Assembly (NCBI RefSeq): GCF_001792775.2
Contig: NZ_MLGE02000007.1
Span: 40,381-104,380 of the forward strand
DNA length: 64,000 bases
DNA from: Staphylococcus pseudintermedius
Lineage (GTDB): Bacteria > Bacillota > Bacilli > Staphylococcales > Staphylococcaceae
Direction of reading: 5' to 3'
A program made the position numbers and the translations under genes. This document shows positions 46,060 to 53,899 of the stretch, piece by piece; the first letter of the stretch is position 1; each line of letters begins with the position of its first letter. The notes below the pieces were generated by a model, which was not told the DNA's origin, did no database searches, and saw only the letters and a program-made list of their open reading frames with translations.

Positions 46060-46476
46060 ATGACAACTGAAGTAAAATATGAAATTCCGACCCCAGCCGA
46101 CTATTGTGAACTACGTCGTATCACGGGGCTAAGTGCAAAATCAGAAGCTGCTGCCCGCGTTGGGTTGCCGAATGCGTGTTTTACAGTTACGATTTATGAC
46201 GACCATCAACTGATCGGTATGGGACGTGTCATTGGAGACGGCGCCACCGCATTTCAAATTATCGATGTTGCAGTACGTCCGAAATACCAAGGTCAAGGTC
46301 ACGGCAAAGTGATTATGCAACAGATAATGGATTACATAGAGTCCGTGCGTCAACCCGGTACATACGTCAGTCTTATCGCTGATTACCCTGCCGACCAACT
46401 TTATGCACAATTCGGTTTTATCTCAACAGAACCGCGTTCAGGTGGGATGTACCGCCACTATCCCGTTGAAAAGTAA
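46060..46476 (+). CDS. GNAT family N-acetyltransferase
   Basis: A 138-residue acetyltransferase. VAVRPKYQGQGHGKVIMQQI near residue 70 is the acetyl-CoA loop, and YAQFGFISTEPRSGGMYRHY closes the fold. It resembles small GNATs seen beside housekeeping genes; acceptor unknown. It follows the ferredoxin reductase by 20 bp on the same strand and may be cotranscribed. AAAGGA lies about ten bases before ATG 46060. Confidence 0.82.
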   Translation: MTTEVKYEIPTPADYCELRRITGLSAKSEAAARVGLPNACFTVTIYDDHQLIGMGRVIGDGATAFQIIDVAVRPKYQGQGHGKVIMQQIMDYIESVRQPGTYVSLIADYPADQLYAQFGFISTEPRSGGMYRHYPVEK

Positions 46477-46482
46477 CATGTA

Positions 46483-46545
46483 CAAAAAAAGCCACTCAGC
46501 ACTGTGTCTAAATTTTAGATAGCGCACTGAATGGTTTTTGTTTTC
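46483..46545. terminator. Terminator between the GNAT and DUF2871 genes
   Basis: AAAAGCCACTCAG and CTGAATGGTTTTT form an imperfect stem with A-run and T-run tails between convergent genes; an inner CTAAATTTTAG hairpin lies in the loop. Confidence 0.75.
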
Positions 46546-46551
46546 ATCGTT

Positions 46552-47010
46552 TTATTCAACGGGTGTTTCGTCTTTCACTTCATCTTTGGCAACAGCGCCA
46601 TCTCGTGGTGACACTAGAATGGCTTGTCGTAATAAGAAAAATAACAGAATAAATCCAGCCGTTATCGTTACATGCCCAATACCGGCAAATCCTGCAAACG
46701 ACGCTGGAATGGTACCACCTGAAATCTGCTTAAACCCTTTCATAAACTGCATTGACACTGTCGTCAACACACCAATATTGTAAATAATAAAATACCAGTT
46801 AAATAAATAGTAGCTGCTGATTTTGAATAATTTTTCTATCGGAATCAGTATTAAAAACATAAACATACCGAGCGTTAATAAGTGTGTATGCATGACACTC
46901 ATTTGGGTAGAACCCGTAAATTCATAATGTACTGTTAATTCTCTGTAAGCAAACCCACTCAATAGTCCCAACACGGTATAAGTCATAAATGCATATAAAA
47001 TACGTCTCAT
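46552..47010 (-). CDS. DUF2871 family membrane protein
   Basis: A 152-residue protein with four membrane segments (about 5-25, 40-60, 75-95 and 110-132) and a charged acidic tail. MHTHLLTLGMFMFLILIPIE near residue 40 and the FAGIGHVTITAG segment contain conserved histidines that might bind haem or metal, as in other small quinone/haem membrane proteins; this is speculation. An upstream GTG is three codons earlier, but GGAG spacing favours ATG 47010. Function unknown. Confidence 0.75.
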   Translation of the reverse strand: MRRILYAFMTYTVLGLLSGFAYRELTVHYEFTGSTQMSVMHTHLLTLGMFMFLILIPIEKLFKISSYYLFNWYFIIYNIGVLTTVSMQFMKGFKQISGGTIPASFAGFAGIGHVTITAGFILLFFLLRQAILVSPRDGAVAKDEVKDETPVE

Positions 47011-47217
47011 TGTTTTCACGCTCCATTGTTTTAATTCCGTTAATGCTCAAACTTGTTGTCATGAGTTAATGCAATACGGAAATTGACGTTCCCTTCTTTT
47101 TCAAACTAGTTGATGTATCATCCATAAAATCCTAATAAATGGAAGGCAAAAATGTTGAACCCTCATCTTCTATACTACTGATTATAGCGGTAAACATAGA
47201 CATCATGTCAATAACAA

Positions 47218-47427
47218 TTATTTGTCAGATTTCGTAAAGTTTCGTCGTTTAAACAATGCGACGAGCGCTACAATTAAAGCAGCAATACTGATCACCCATA
47301 ACCATGGCGATACAGCTGTTGTTGTTGCCCCCGCTTCTCCACTATTCGTTGTTGCACCACCTGTTTTAAGTTCTGTCAATGGTGCAAGGTTTTCACTATC
47401 TTCGTCTTCTTGTGTCCACATCACCAC
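47218..47427 (-). pseudogene. Remnant of a YcnI-like (DUF1775) copper-binding protein, C-terminal part
   Basis: The frame, from Q-V-V-M-W-T-Q, encodes about 70 residues: MWTQEDEDSENLAPLTEL, a short T/G/A-rich linker, one membrane helix (SPWLWVISIAALIVALVAL) and a basic tail. This matches the C-terminal end of YcnI proteins (WTG-EDAD...P then linker, helix, KKK tail). A good AAAGGGGTGA site and ATG at 47439-47441 lie just upstream but read only four codons (M-H-R-W) before TGA. I infer that a deletion removed the DUF1775 domain and left start and tail. Confidence 0.5.
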
Positions 47428-47723
47428 CTGTGCATACGTTCACCCCTTTCAAATCAATACAGTATATACAAAATCAAAAATTTGTCATCTTTAAAAGATT
47501 ATCAAAAGTTAAAGTGAACACAATCATTTTGTTTGTTTTTCAAATATTTGTCACTTAACATTATTCTTTTGACAGAACATTGTAACAATGACTATTTATT
47601 TTGATAGTTTTTAATGAAATTCCCTCATTTTTCTCAAGTTATATTTTGCTTTCACTTTTCAATTAAAAAGGCGTAGTGTCTGATCAAGATACAAACACTA
47701 CACCTCATTCAATTCAAAACAAA
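47428..47723. other. Region between the YcnI remnant and the Na/Pi cotransporter gene
   Basis: About 295 bp, AT-rich. Only the cotransporter terminator (47667-47713) and the YcnI remnant's leader are seen. Confidence 0.5.
47667..47713 (-). terminator. Terminator of the Na/Pi cotransporter gene
   Basis: AGGCGTAGTGT (47669-47679) pairs with ACACTACACCT (47694-47704) with one mismatch; on the minus strand T-rich sequence follows. Confidence 0.8.
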
Positions 47724-49385
47724 CTATACATTCACAACTTCTTCTTCAGTGGATACATCTTCATTTAAACCAACCATGGCTTCAGAAATATTACGTGAGT
47801 TATAACCGATACGCTCTAATACGGCAATAATATCTACATAGAGCAGGCCACCGTCAGTCGAACATTCACCACGATTCAAACGTTTAATATGACCTTTACG
47901 AAGTTGATGTTCAATGTTAAATGCTTCACGACTCCGCTCGACCACTTCATCCTTCTTCGTTGTATCGTATACATCCAATGTTTCAATGGCTTTCGTAAAT
48001 GATTCATCTACAAAGCGATACAGTTTATCAATGCCACGCTCAGCATCTTCTGTTAAAGTAATCTCTTTCGCTTTTTTACGGTTCACTTGTTCAATATATG
48101 CTTCGATTAATTCGGATACTTTTAAAATGGAGCGATTTACATCAAACATGACAGCCAATCGTTCAACATCTTTTCGAGTAATATTTTTAGTCGAAATACG
48201 TACGAGATAATTACGTATACTATCACTAATCGTCACGACAGCTTGATGTTTTTGTTGCACATTTTTAATCATTTTTTTATCCATTTGAGACGGATGGTGC
48301 ACATCATCAAGCATAGAGCGTACGATATTCCCAACATTTTGTAGCTCTTTTTGTGTCTCTTGTAACGCAACACCCGGTGCATGATACACTAAATCTTTGT
48401 TTAAATGTTGCGGTTTATAATCTTCTGTGACATCTTTACCTGGCACAATTTTCGTGACAATCCAAGCTAAAACACCAACAAATGGCAATTGAATTAATGT
48501 GTTCGTCACGTTAAAGGCGCCGTGTGCAAAGGCAATCGTCATCACTGGTTTTAAATGCCATGCGTCTTGAATTGTCGCTATCAGTGGGATGACGATAGGT
48601 AATAATAACGTAAAAATGATCACACCGATGACATTAAAAATGACATGAACAAATGCCGCTCGTTTTGCAGCTAGTGAGCCTGCCAAACTTGCTAATATTG
48701 CTGTAATGGTCGTTCCGATATTATCACCTAACAGGACCGGAATCGCACCTTGTAAAGTGATTAAATCTTGACTATAAAATTCTTGTAAAATCCCAATTGT
48801 CGCACTCGAACTTTGCACAAGCGCCGTTAAACCTATTCCAACTAAAATACCATAAATCGTATGTGAGGACATATCGAGCATCAACTGTCTAAAGCCTTCC
48901 AATTCAGCTAATGGTTTCACTGCACCTCCCATAAACTCAAGACCGAAAAAGAGTGATCCGAAACCAAATAAAACACGCCCAATATTATTAATTTTTGAAC
49001 GTTTGAAAAAGAAGATAAGAAACGCACCTAATGCTAAAATCGGCATCGCATACTCCCCTAAATCAATACCGATAATAAACGCGGTCACCGTCGTCCCAAT
49101 GTTGGCACCCATAATGACACCAATTGCTTGTTTCAATGTCATAAATCCAGCTGTGACCAAACCAATTGTGATGACCGTCGTACCTGTACTACTTTGAATT
49201 AATATTGTCACAATCATACCTGCTAACACACCAAGTACTGGGTTAGAGGTATATTTATTTAAAATGTTACGCAAACGATCTCCAGCAGAAGCTTGAAGAC
49301 CATCCCCCATTATTTTTAAACCATACAGGAAGATACCCAAGCCACCTAAAAACGAAAAGATGACTTCAGTTACCGACATTTCCAT
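47724..49385 (-). CDS. Na+/phosphate cotransporter, NptA family
   Basis: A 553-residue protein. The N-terminal ~320 residues hold two inverted Na/Pi repeats, each with a QSS motif (ILIQSSTGTTVITIG near residue 62 and ALVQSSSATIGIL near residue 187), and about eight membrane segments. Residues about 340-545 form a PhoU-like helical regulatory domain. It imports phosphate with sodium; S. aureus NptA is such a protein. GAGGTGG precedes ATG 49385, though the ATG two codons later is also well placed. Confidence 0.88.
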   Translation of the reverse strand: MEMSVTEVIFSFLGGLGIFLYGLKIMGDGLQASAGDRLRNILNKYTSNPVLGVLAGMIVTILIQSSTGTTVITIGLVTAGFMTLKQAIGVIMGANIGTTVTAFIIGIDLGEYAMPILALGAFLIFFFKRSKINNIGRVLFGFGSLFFGLEFMGGAVKPLAELEGFRQLMLDMSSHTIYGILVGIGLTALVQSSSATIGILQEFYSQDLITLQGAIPVLLGDNIGTTITAILASLAGSLAAKRAAFVHVIFNVIGVIIFTLLLPIVIPLIATIQDAWHLKPVMTIAFAHGAFNVTNTLIQLPFVGVLAWIVTKIVPGKDVTEDYKPQHLNKDLVYHAPGVALQETQKELQNVGNIVRSMLDDVHHPSQMDKKMIKNVQQKHQAVVTISDSIRNYLVRISTKNITRKDVERLAVMFDVNRSILKVSELIEAYIEQVNRKKAKEITLTEDAERGIDKLYRFVDESFTKAIETLDVYDTTKKDEVVERSREAFNIEHQLRKGHIKRLNRGECSTDGGLLYVDIIAVLERIGYNSRNISEAMVGLNEDVSTEEEVVNV

Positions 49386-49789
49386 TTTTCCACCTCAATA
49401 TAAAGTTTGTAAAAAACACCAAAAAAAGACATGAAATAGGTTATTTTTCAATATCTTAGCCATACTATCCAAGTATGATTCACTCTGATTATCTCTTATC
49501 TTTGTAAATTTAATGTTAAGATTTCATGAAGATTCGATTTAAATTCATGATTTTCCTAAAAAGTAACTACAAATTTAACGTCACATTTCAAATTTTGTGT
49601 TATTTATGTCACATTAAACGCTTAACATTCACATTACAAAATTCACATTGGCATGTGTAGATCTACAGCATGGTTCACCTTCTCATAGATCCATGTGTGA
49701 ACAATCCTTCAAATTTCATCAACATATCCATGACAGATGTAAAATTCTTTACTATAATGAAAAAGACTTTTCAGAAAAGGAAGTTTACT
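49386..49789. other. Divergent promoter region of the Na/Pi and MarR genes
   Basis: About 400 bp. A promoter for the MarR gene is visible (-35 ATGACA 49730-49735, 16 bp, -10 TATAAT 49752-49757). The rest is AT-rich with no gene or named repeat. Confidence 0.55.
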
Positions 49790-50254
49790 ATGACTCAAAA
49801 TAATGATTATGAACTGTTTCTTTTTTATTACGCTTATCAAACATTTACTAAAACAGCCGATGATCTCATCGCTGAATATGATATGAGTCGTCAACACCAT
49901 CGCTTTCTCTTTTTTATTAACAAATTGCCAGGCATTACGACTAAAAAATTATTGGAGAATCTAGAAATTTCAAAACAAGGCTCACATGCGACACTCAAAT
50001 TATTAAAAGCAAAAGGTTTAATTTATGATGAGCCTGATTTAACGGATCGTCGTTTAAAGCGACTTTATCCAACGTCAGAAGGTAAAGCACTTATCAAAAA
50101 GTTAAATCGCGCACAAAGTGATTTATTTAATCGAATTAAGTCTGAGTTTGGCGAAGATTGGTATGCGATTATGGAAGGTTTTGCCTCCTATAGACAAGGC
50201 TACAAAGACATCAGACATTTAAAACAAGATATAGAAGAAGGTGACGCAACATGA
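49790..50254 (+). CDS. MarR family transcriptional regulator
   Basis: A 154-residue winged-helix regulator. LLENLEISKQGSHATLKLLK near residue 57 is the recognition helix, and DEPDLTDRRLKRLYPTSEG is the wing with the family's DxRxxR motif. The frame extends 40 codons upstream, but AAAGGA fits ATG 49790. Its stop overlaps the corA start by 4 bp (ATGA), so it is translationally coupled with corA and may control it. Confidence 0.85.
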   Translation: MTQNNDYELFLFYYAYQTFTKTADDLIAEYDMSRQHHRFLFFINKLPGITTKKLLENLEISKQGSHATLKLLKAKGLIYDEPDLTDRRLKRLYPTSEGKALIKKLNRAQSDLFNRIKSEFGEDWYAIMEGFASYRQGYKDIRHLKQDIEEGDAT

Positions 50255-51189
50255 TTCGTGCCTATCGTAATGACGCGGACCTCCGTGTAGTAGAAAGTGA
50301 AGACTGGGAACATGCACAATGGCTTAATGTCGTCAAACCGACTCAAGCTGAAATACAACGTCTCATTGATATGTATGCTTTTCCTCAAGATTTCCTTGAA
50401 GATGCTTTAGATAGCGAAGAAAGTTCACGTATTGAATATGATGACGATAGCGGCTATTCATTAATTATTAGTGACTTCCCTATTACAAAATCAGGCCAAT
50501 ACAAGCTTAAAAGTTTTACAACATTGCCGTTAGGTATCATTATCGGCAAAGATATTATTGTGACGGTTTGTGCAAAATCATTTCATTATTTTGATCACTT
50601 AATTCAAAAGCCGATTAACTTGAAGTATAAAAGTCAATTTGCCTTAAAAGTCATGTATGATATGGCAGCACAATATAATAGAAGTTTACGCTTACTCAAT
50701 AAAGAGCGTCGTCAAGTGGAGTATAATTTACAACAGCGCGTAACGAACCAACGTTTATTTTTATTAAGTGAAATTGAAAAAAGTCTCGTTTACTTTTTAG
50801 GTTCATTAAAAACCAACTCCTCAACGATTCGTCATTTGTTCCGTTTGCCAGCAATTAAACGGTTTGATGATGATGAAGAATTGTTGGAAGACTTGAAAAA
50901 TGAGCACCAACAAGCGGTAGAAACGACTGAGCTTTATTTACGTATTGTAGAAAGTATGTCGAATTCCTATGCGTCATTGCTTTCGAATCAGTTGAATACG
51001 ACGATGAAGACGTTGACGATTTTTACAGTGTTGTTAACGTTGCCGACTTTGGTGTTTAGCTTTTTTGGGATGAATGTGCCATTGCCGATTGATACAGAAA
51101 GTGGCCTGTCGTGGTTGATTATTATTGTGCTTTCTGTGGTGCTTGTTGTTGTATTGTTTGTCTTTTTATGGCGGAATGATAAGCTTTGA
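50251..51189 (+). CDS. corA: CorA family magnesium transporter
   Basis: A 312-residue channel subunit of the CorA-MIT family. A cytoplasmic alpha/beta N-terminal domain and long helix (residues 1-250) are followed by two C-terminal membrane helices; the signature GMN stands in SFFGMNVPLP near residue 271. It forms homopentamers importing Mg2+ (or Co2+/Zn2+). It is the second gene of an operon with the MarR regulator, overlapping by 4 bp. Confidence 0.93.
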   Translation: MIRAYRNDADLRVVESEDWEHAQWLNVVKPTQAEIQRLIDMYAFPQDFLEDALDSEESSRIEYDDDSGYSLIISDFPITKSGQYKLKSFTTLPLGIIIGKDIIVTVCAKSFHYFDHLIQKPINLKYKSQFALKVMYDMAAQYNRSLRLLNKERRQVEYNLQQRVTNQRLFLLSEIEKSLVYFLGSLKTNSSTIRHLFRLPAIKRFDDDEELLEDLKNEHQQAVETTELYLRIVESMSNSYASLLSNQLNTTMKTLTIFTVLLTLPTLVFSFFGMNVPLPIDTESGLSWLIIIVLSVVLVVVLFVFLWRNDKL

Positions 51190-51275
51190 CGATAGGTTGG
51201 GTGCCGTTTGATGTATGAAATCACAAGGTTTTAGTTTGAGGTTTGGGCCATCCCTCGCATTTCTAGTCGGCTTGC

Positions 51276-51496
51276 CTCAACGAAATTTGGCTTAATTAAA
51301 ATATTCATTTGATAGAAGCCAAATTGTGTTTTGGGAGTAGTACAGAAATCTTATGTACAACAAAGATGTCGTCGTACTGCCCTCCATATGGCTGACTAGA
51401 CTTCTCAAAAGTGTTTAGATGGAGAAGTCAGACAGCTATTGCGTTAAACAGTAGAAATCTTATTTAATTGTTCATTTTATCCCATAGGCGTCTCGG
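51276..51496 (+). repeat. Type I intergenic hairpin element, complete copy (I-c)
   Basis: H1 AATTTGGCTT/AAGCCAAATT (51284-51293, 51316-51325), H2 GTAGTAC/GTACTGC with one G-U pair (51337-51343, 51374-51380), H3 GACTTCTC/GAGAAGTC (51399-51406, 51422-51429), then CTATTG/CAGTAG and GGCGTCTC. Order and spacing follow the copy at 32190-32435. Confidence 0.75.
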
Positions 51497-51807
51497 ATGG
51501 TTCTTACACCCTTGTATTCCAAGTACTTTTCACACTAACCTTTTAGCCAATATCAAAGCTTTTGTCATTACTATATGCCACAAATACCACTGTCTTTGGT
51601 TCTAAGTCGTTTCGCCCTATTTTGCAATCTCGTCAGTCAAGGCTTTTATTTTCATATTAGAATCGTTTTTCAATACGCTTTAAAATCATCATTCTCATAA
51701 TAAACTCGTACTAACATGATAAAATTCACACGCTTAACTCATACAATTAACAGTGCTTTTCTTAGTTATCGTATTTTTTAATGATAGATGCGTATCCTCA
51801 ATGATGT

Positions 51808-51846
51808 CAAAAGACTGGGACGCAATGCAGCTATCCCAGTCTTTCA
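51808..51846 (-). terminator. scrA terminator
   Basis: AAAGACTGGGA (51810-51820) pairs perfectly with TCCCAGTCTTT (51834-51844) just past the minus-strand gene. Confidence 0.88.
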
Positions 51847-51885
51847 TATAATTAATATTTATCCTCTTAATTCTCACGTTTTGTT

Positions 51886-53325
51886 TTATTCTGCTAAGCC
51901 CTGATACTTTTTCTGTTTCGATAAGATTAATGTGATAACAAAGCTACCAATGAAGGCGATACACATGCCTATAATATAATGTGTCCATGAACCTGGTGCG
52001 ATTGAAATGACACCTGGAATGCCCGCTGCTCCTAATGCCGTTGCTTTCACTTTAAAGAATGAAACATATGCTGAACCTAAAGCTGATCCTGTCATTGCTC
52101 CGATAAATGGATAACGCAACTTCAGATTGACCCCAAACATAGCGGGTTCCGTAATCCCTAACACTGCTGATACACCGGCTGCTGAAGCGACACCTTTCAA
52201 TTTTTGATTTTGTTTAATTAAGAAAAATGCGGCCAATGCAGCGGCACCTTGCGCCATATTCGACATTGCAGCGATTGGGAAAATGAAAGAGCCACCCGTT
52301 TTTGCTGAATCTGCTATGAGTGCTGTTTCAATAGCAATAAAACTGTGGTGCATCCCTGTAATAACGATTGGTGCATAGAACAGTCCGAAGAGGAATCCAC
52401 CAACAGCGCCCCCTGTTTCATAAAGCCATGTTAAGCCATCAGTAAGCCAAAAACCTGCTGTACGTGTCAATGGTCCTACAAATAAAAATGTCAAAAATGC
52501 GGTAATGAGTATAGCAAATAATGGTGTAAGTAAATTATCTAATACAGTCGGTACAACACGACGTAACCCTTTTTCCAACTGTGCTAAAATGTATGTCGCA
52601 ACTAATGTAGGTAACACTTGTCCTTGGTAACCCACTTGCGCGATGGATAAACCTAATATGTGCCATTGCGGGATTGGATCACCATTTGTTAGTGCTTCTG
52701 GATATGCATAACCGTTCATTAGCGCAGGGTGAACCATAATTGCCCCCAATGCAGCACCTAAAAACGCATTGCCTCCAAAGCGTTTCGCCGCACTGAATCC
52801 AATTAAAATAGGTAACAACGCAAACGGTGCACTTGCAAAAATATTGATCATACTTGCAAATTCAGCAAAATGCGGATACATTTCGACAACAGATTGTGAT
52901 TCACTAAAAATCCCTTTTGCTGTCAAAATATTGTTCAGTCCCATTAACAAACCGCCCGCAACAATTGCCGGAATAATTGGAACGAAGATGTCTGACAACA
53001 TCTTCACAAAACGTTGTAACGGATGCCCCTTTTTCTTCTGTTTGTTATTCTCTTGATGGGTATGTTCGTCAGTATCACCTTTCATTAAAGTCTGCACCGC
53101 TTGAAATACTTTATTGACAGTACCTGAACCGATAATAATTTGATATTGATCACTTGTAGAAAATGTCCCTTTAACAACGTCTATTTGACTGAGTGTTTCC
53201 TCATCTACTTTGCCTTCATCTTTCAATGTGAGGCGTAAACGGGTTGCACAATGCGCCATTTCTTCAATATTTTCTTCTCCACCCACTGCTTTTAAAATCG
53301 TTGCTGCTTCTTTTTGATAGGCCAT
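51886..53325 (-). CDS. scrA: Sucrose-specific PTS IIBC component
   Basis: Takes up and phosphorylates sucrose. A 479-residue protein: the IIB domain (residues 1-85) has the phosphorylated cysteine in AHCATRLRL (Cys26), and the IIC domain (105-475) has about ten membrane segments, including GMHHSFIAIE and TEPAMFGVNLKLR motifs of the sucrose/trehalose group. No IIA domain is attached, as is usual for ScrA. Trehalose specificity is the main alternative, but length and the link to rsp match staphylococcal scrA. A LacI-type operator lies upstream; scrR and scrB are not here. Confidence 0.88.
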   Translation of the reverse strand: MAYQKEAATILKAVGGEENIEEMAHCATRLRLTLKDEGKVDEETLSQIDVVKGTFSTSDQYQIIIGSGTVNKVFQAVQTLMKGDTDEHTHQENNKQKKKGHPLQRFVKMLSDIFVPIIPAIVAGGLLMGLNNILTAKGIFSESQSVVEMYPHFAEFASMINIFASAPFALLPILIGFSAAKRFGGNAFLGAALGAIMVHPALMNGYAYPEALTNGDPIPQWHILGLSIAQVGYQGQVLPTLVATYILAQLEKGLRRVVPTVLDNLLTPLFAILITAFLTFLFVGPLTRTAGFWLTDGLTWLYETGGAVGGFLFGLFYAPIVITGMHHSFIAIETALIADSAKTGGSFIFPIAAMSNMAQGAAALAAFFLIKQNQKLKGVASAAGVSAVLGITEPAMFGVNLKLRYPFIGAMTGSALGSAYVSFFKVKATALGAAGIPGVISIAPGSWTHYIIGMCIAFIGSFVITLILSKQKKYQGLAE

Positions 53326-53415
53326 AACATCACTCCTTCAGTTGTCTTGCATACTTAAATACGTTTCAAAAACAATGCAAGGCTCCAAAATGACCTATTC
53401 AATGCTTTCGAAACT

Positions 53416-53437
53416 TTTTTGGAACCGGTACCAAAAA
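53416..53437 (-). promoter_or_regulatory. LacI-type operator upstream of scrA
   Basis: A 22-bp palindrome with half-sites TTTTTGGAACC and GGTACCAAAAA, symmetric at 10 of 11 positions and centred on CCGG, lies about 90 bp before scrA. It has the form expected for a LacI-family repressor such as ScrR. Confidence 0.65.
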
Positions 53438-53806
53438 CGATTATCTTCATTGTATTCGTTTTCAAATGGATAATCAATACCTATTCAAAATTCTTTGTCA
53501 CTTCTGTTTAACGATGTAGCAATCAAGGGTGTCGCTTTGTTAAGAATATGTTATAGTGATGTTACTTCAAAACCTGTCAGCTATTGGTGTTACTTTCTCT
53601 CCCAAGTGTTTCATATTCTATTTTTGAGCTTTAAATTTTTCAAACACCTTTCATAGTACAACACCGTTTCTGAAATGTTTACCACGTTTTTTCACTGCGA
53701 TATATCTTTTTTTAAAGAATATTGTTTTCTATACTCTTTTTAAAACCTTTAATATGTCATTATCTTTTCACTTTAAGTCTTTCTTTTCACAATATTGCAA
53801 ATCATA

Positions 53807-53836
53807 TTGTGGTCTAACAATCAATAATTCTATAAT
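53807..53836 (+). promoter_or_regulatory. Candidate rsp promoter
   Basis: -35 TTGTGG (53807-53812), an 18-bp spacer and a perfect -10 TATAAT (53831-53836), 64 bp before the rsp start. Confidence 0.5.
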
Positions 53837-53899
53837 AATGTTGATTTATTAAGTCATTTCAATGCTGTTGAAAAATACTGAATTTGAGAGAGGTCCATT

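Larger units (their letters stand above)
51190..51885. other. Gene-free region between corA and scrA
   Basis: About 695 bp. The left half holds a full type I element (51276-51496), the right end the scrA terminator; 51500-51800 shows no recognisable gene or repeat. Confidence 0.65.
53326..53899. other. Divergent intergenic region between scrA and rsp
   Basis: About 575 bp with scrA operator (53416-53437) and rsp promoter (53807-53836). The middle, AT-rich part shows no gene. In S. aureus the SSR42 RNA gene lies upstream of rsp; a full-length counterpart (about 0.9-1.2 kb) cannot fit here. Confidence 0.6.

Noticed and set aside
47218..47427. LPXTG-anchored surface protein tail
   Set aside because: It has a helix and basic tail but no LPXTG-like motif before the helix; the YcnI C-terminus fits better.
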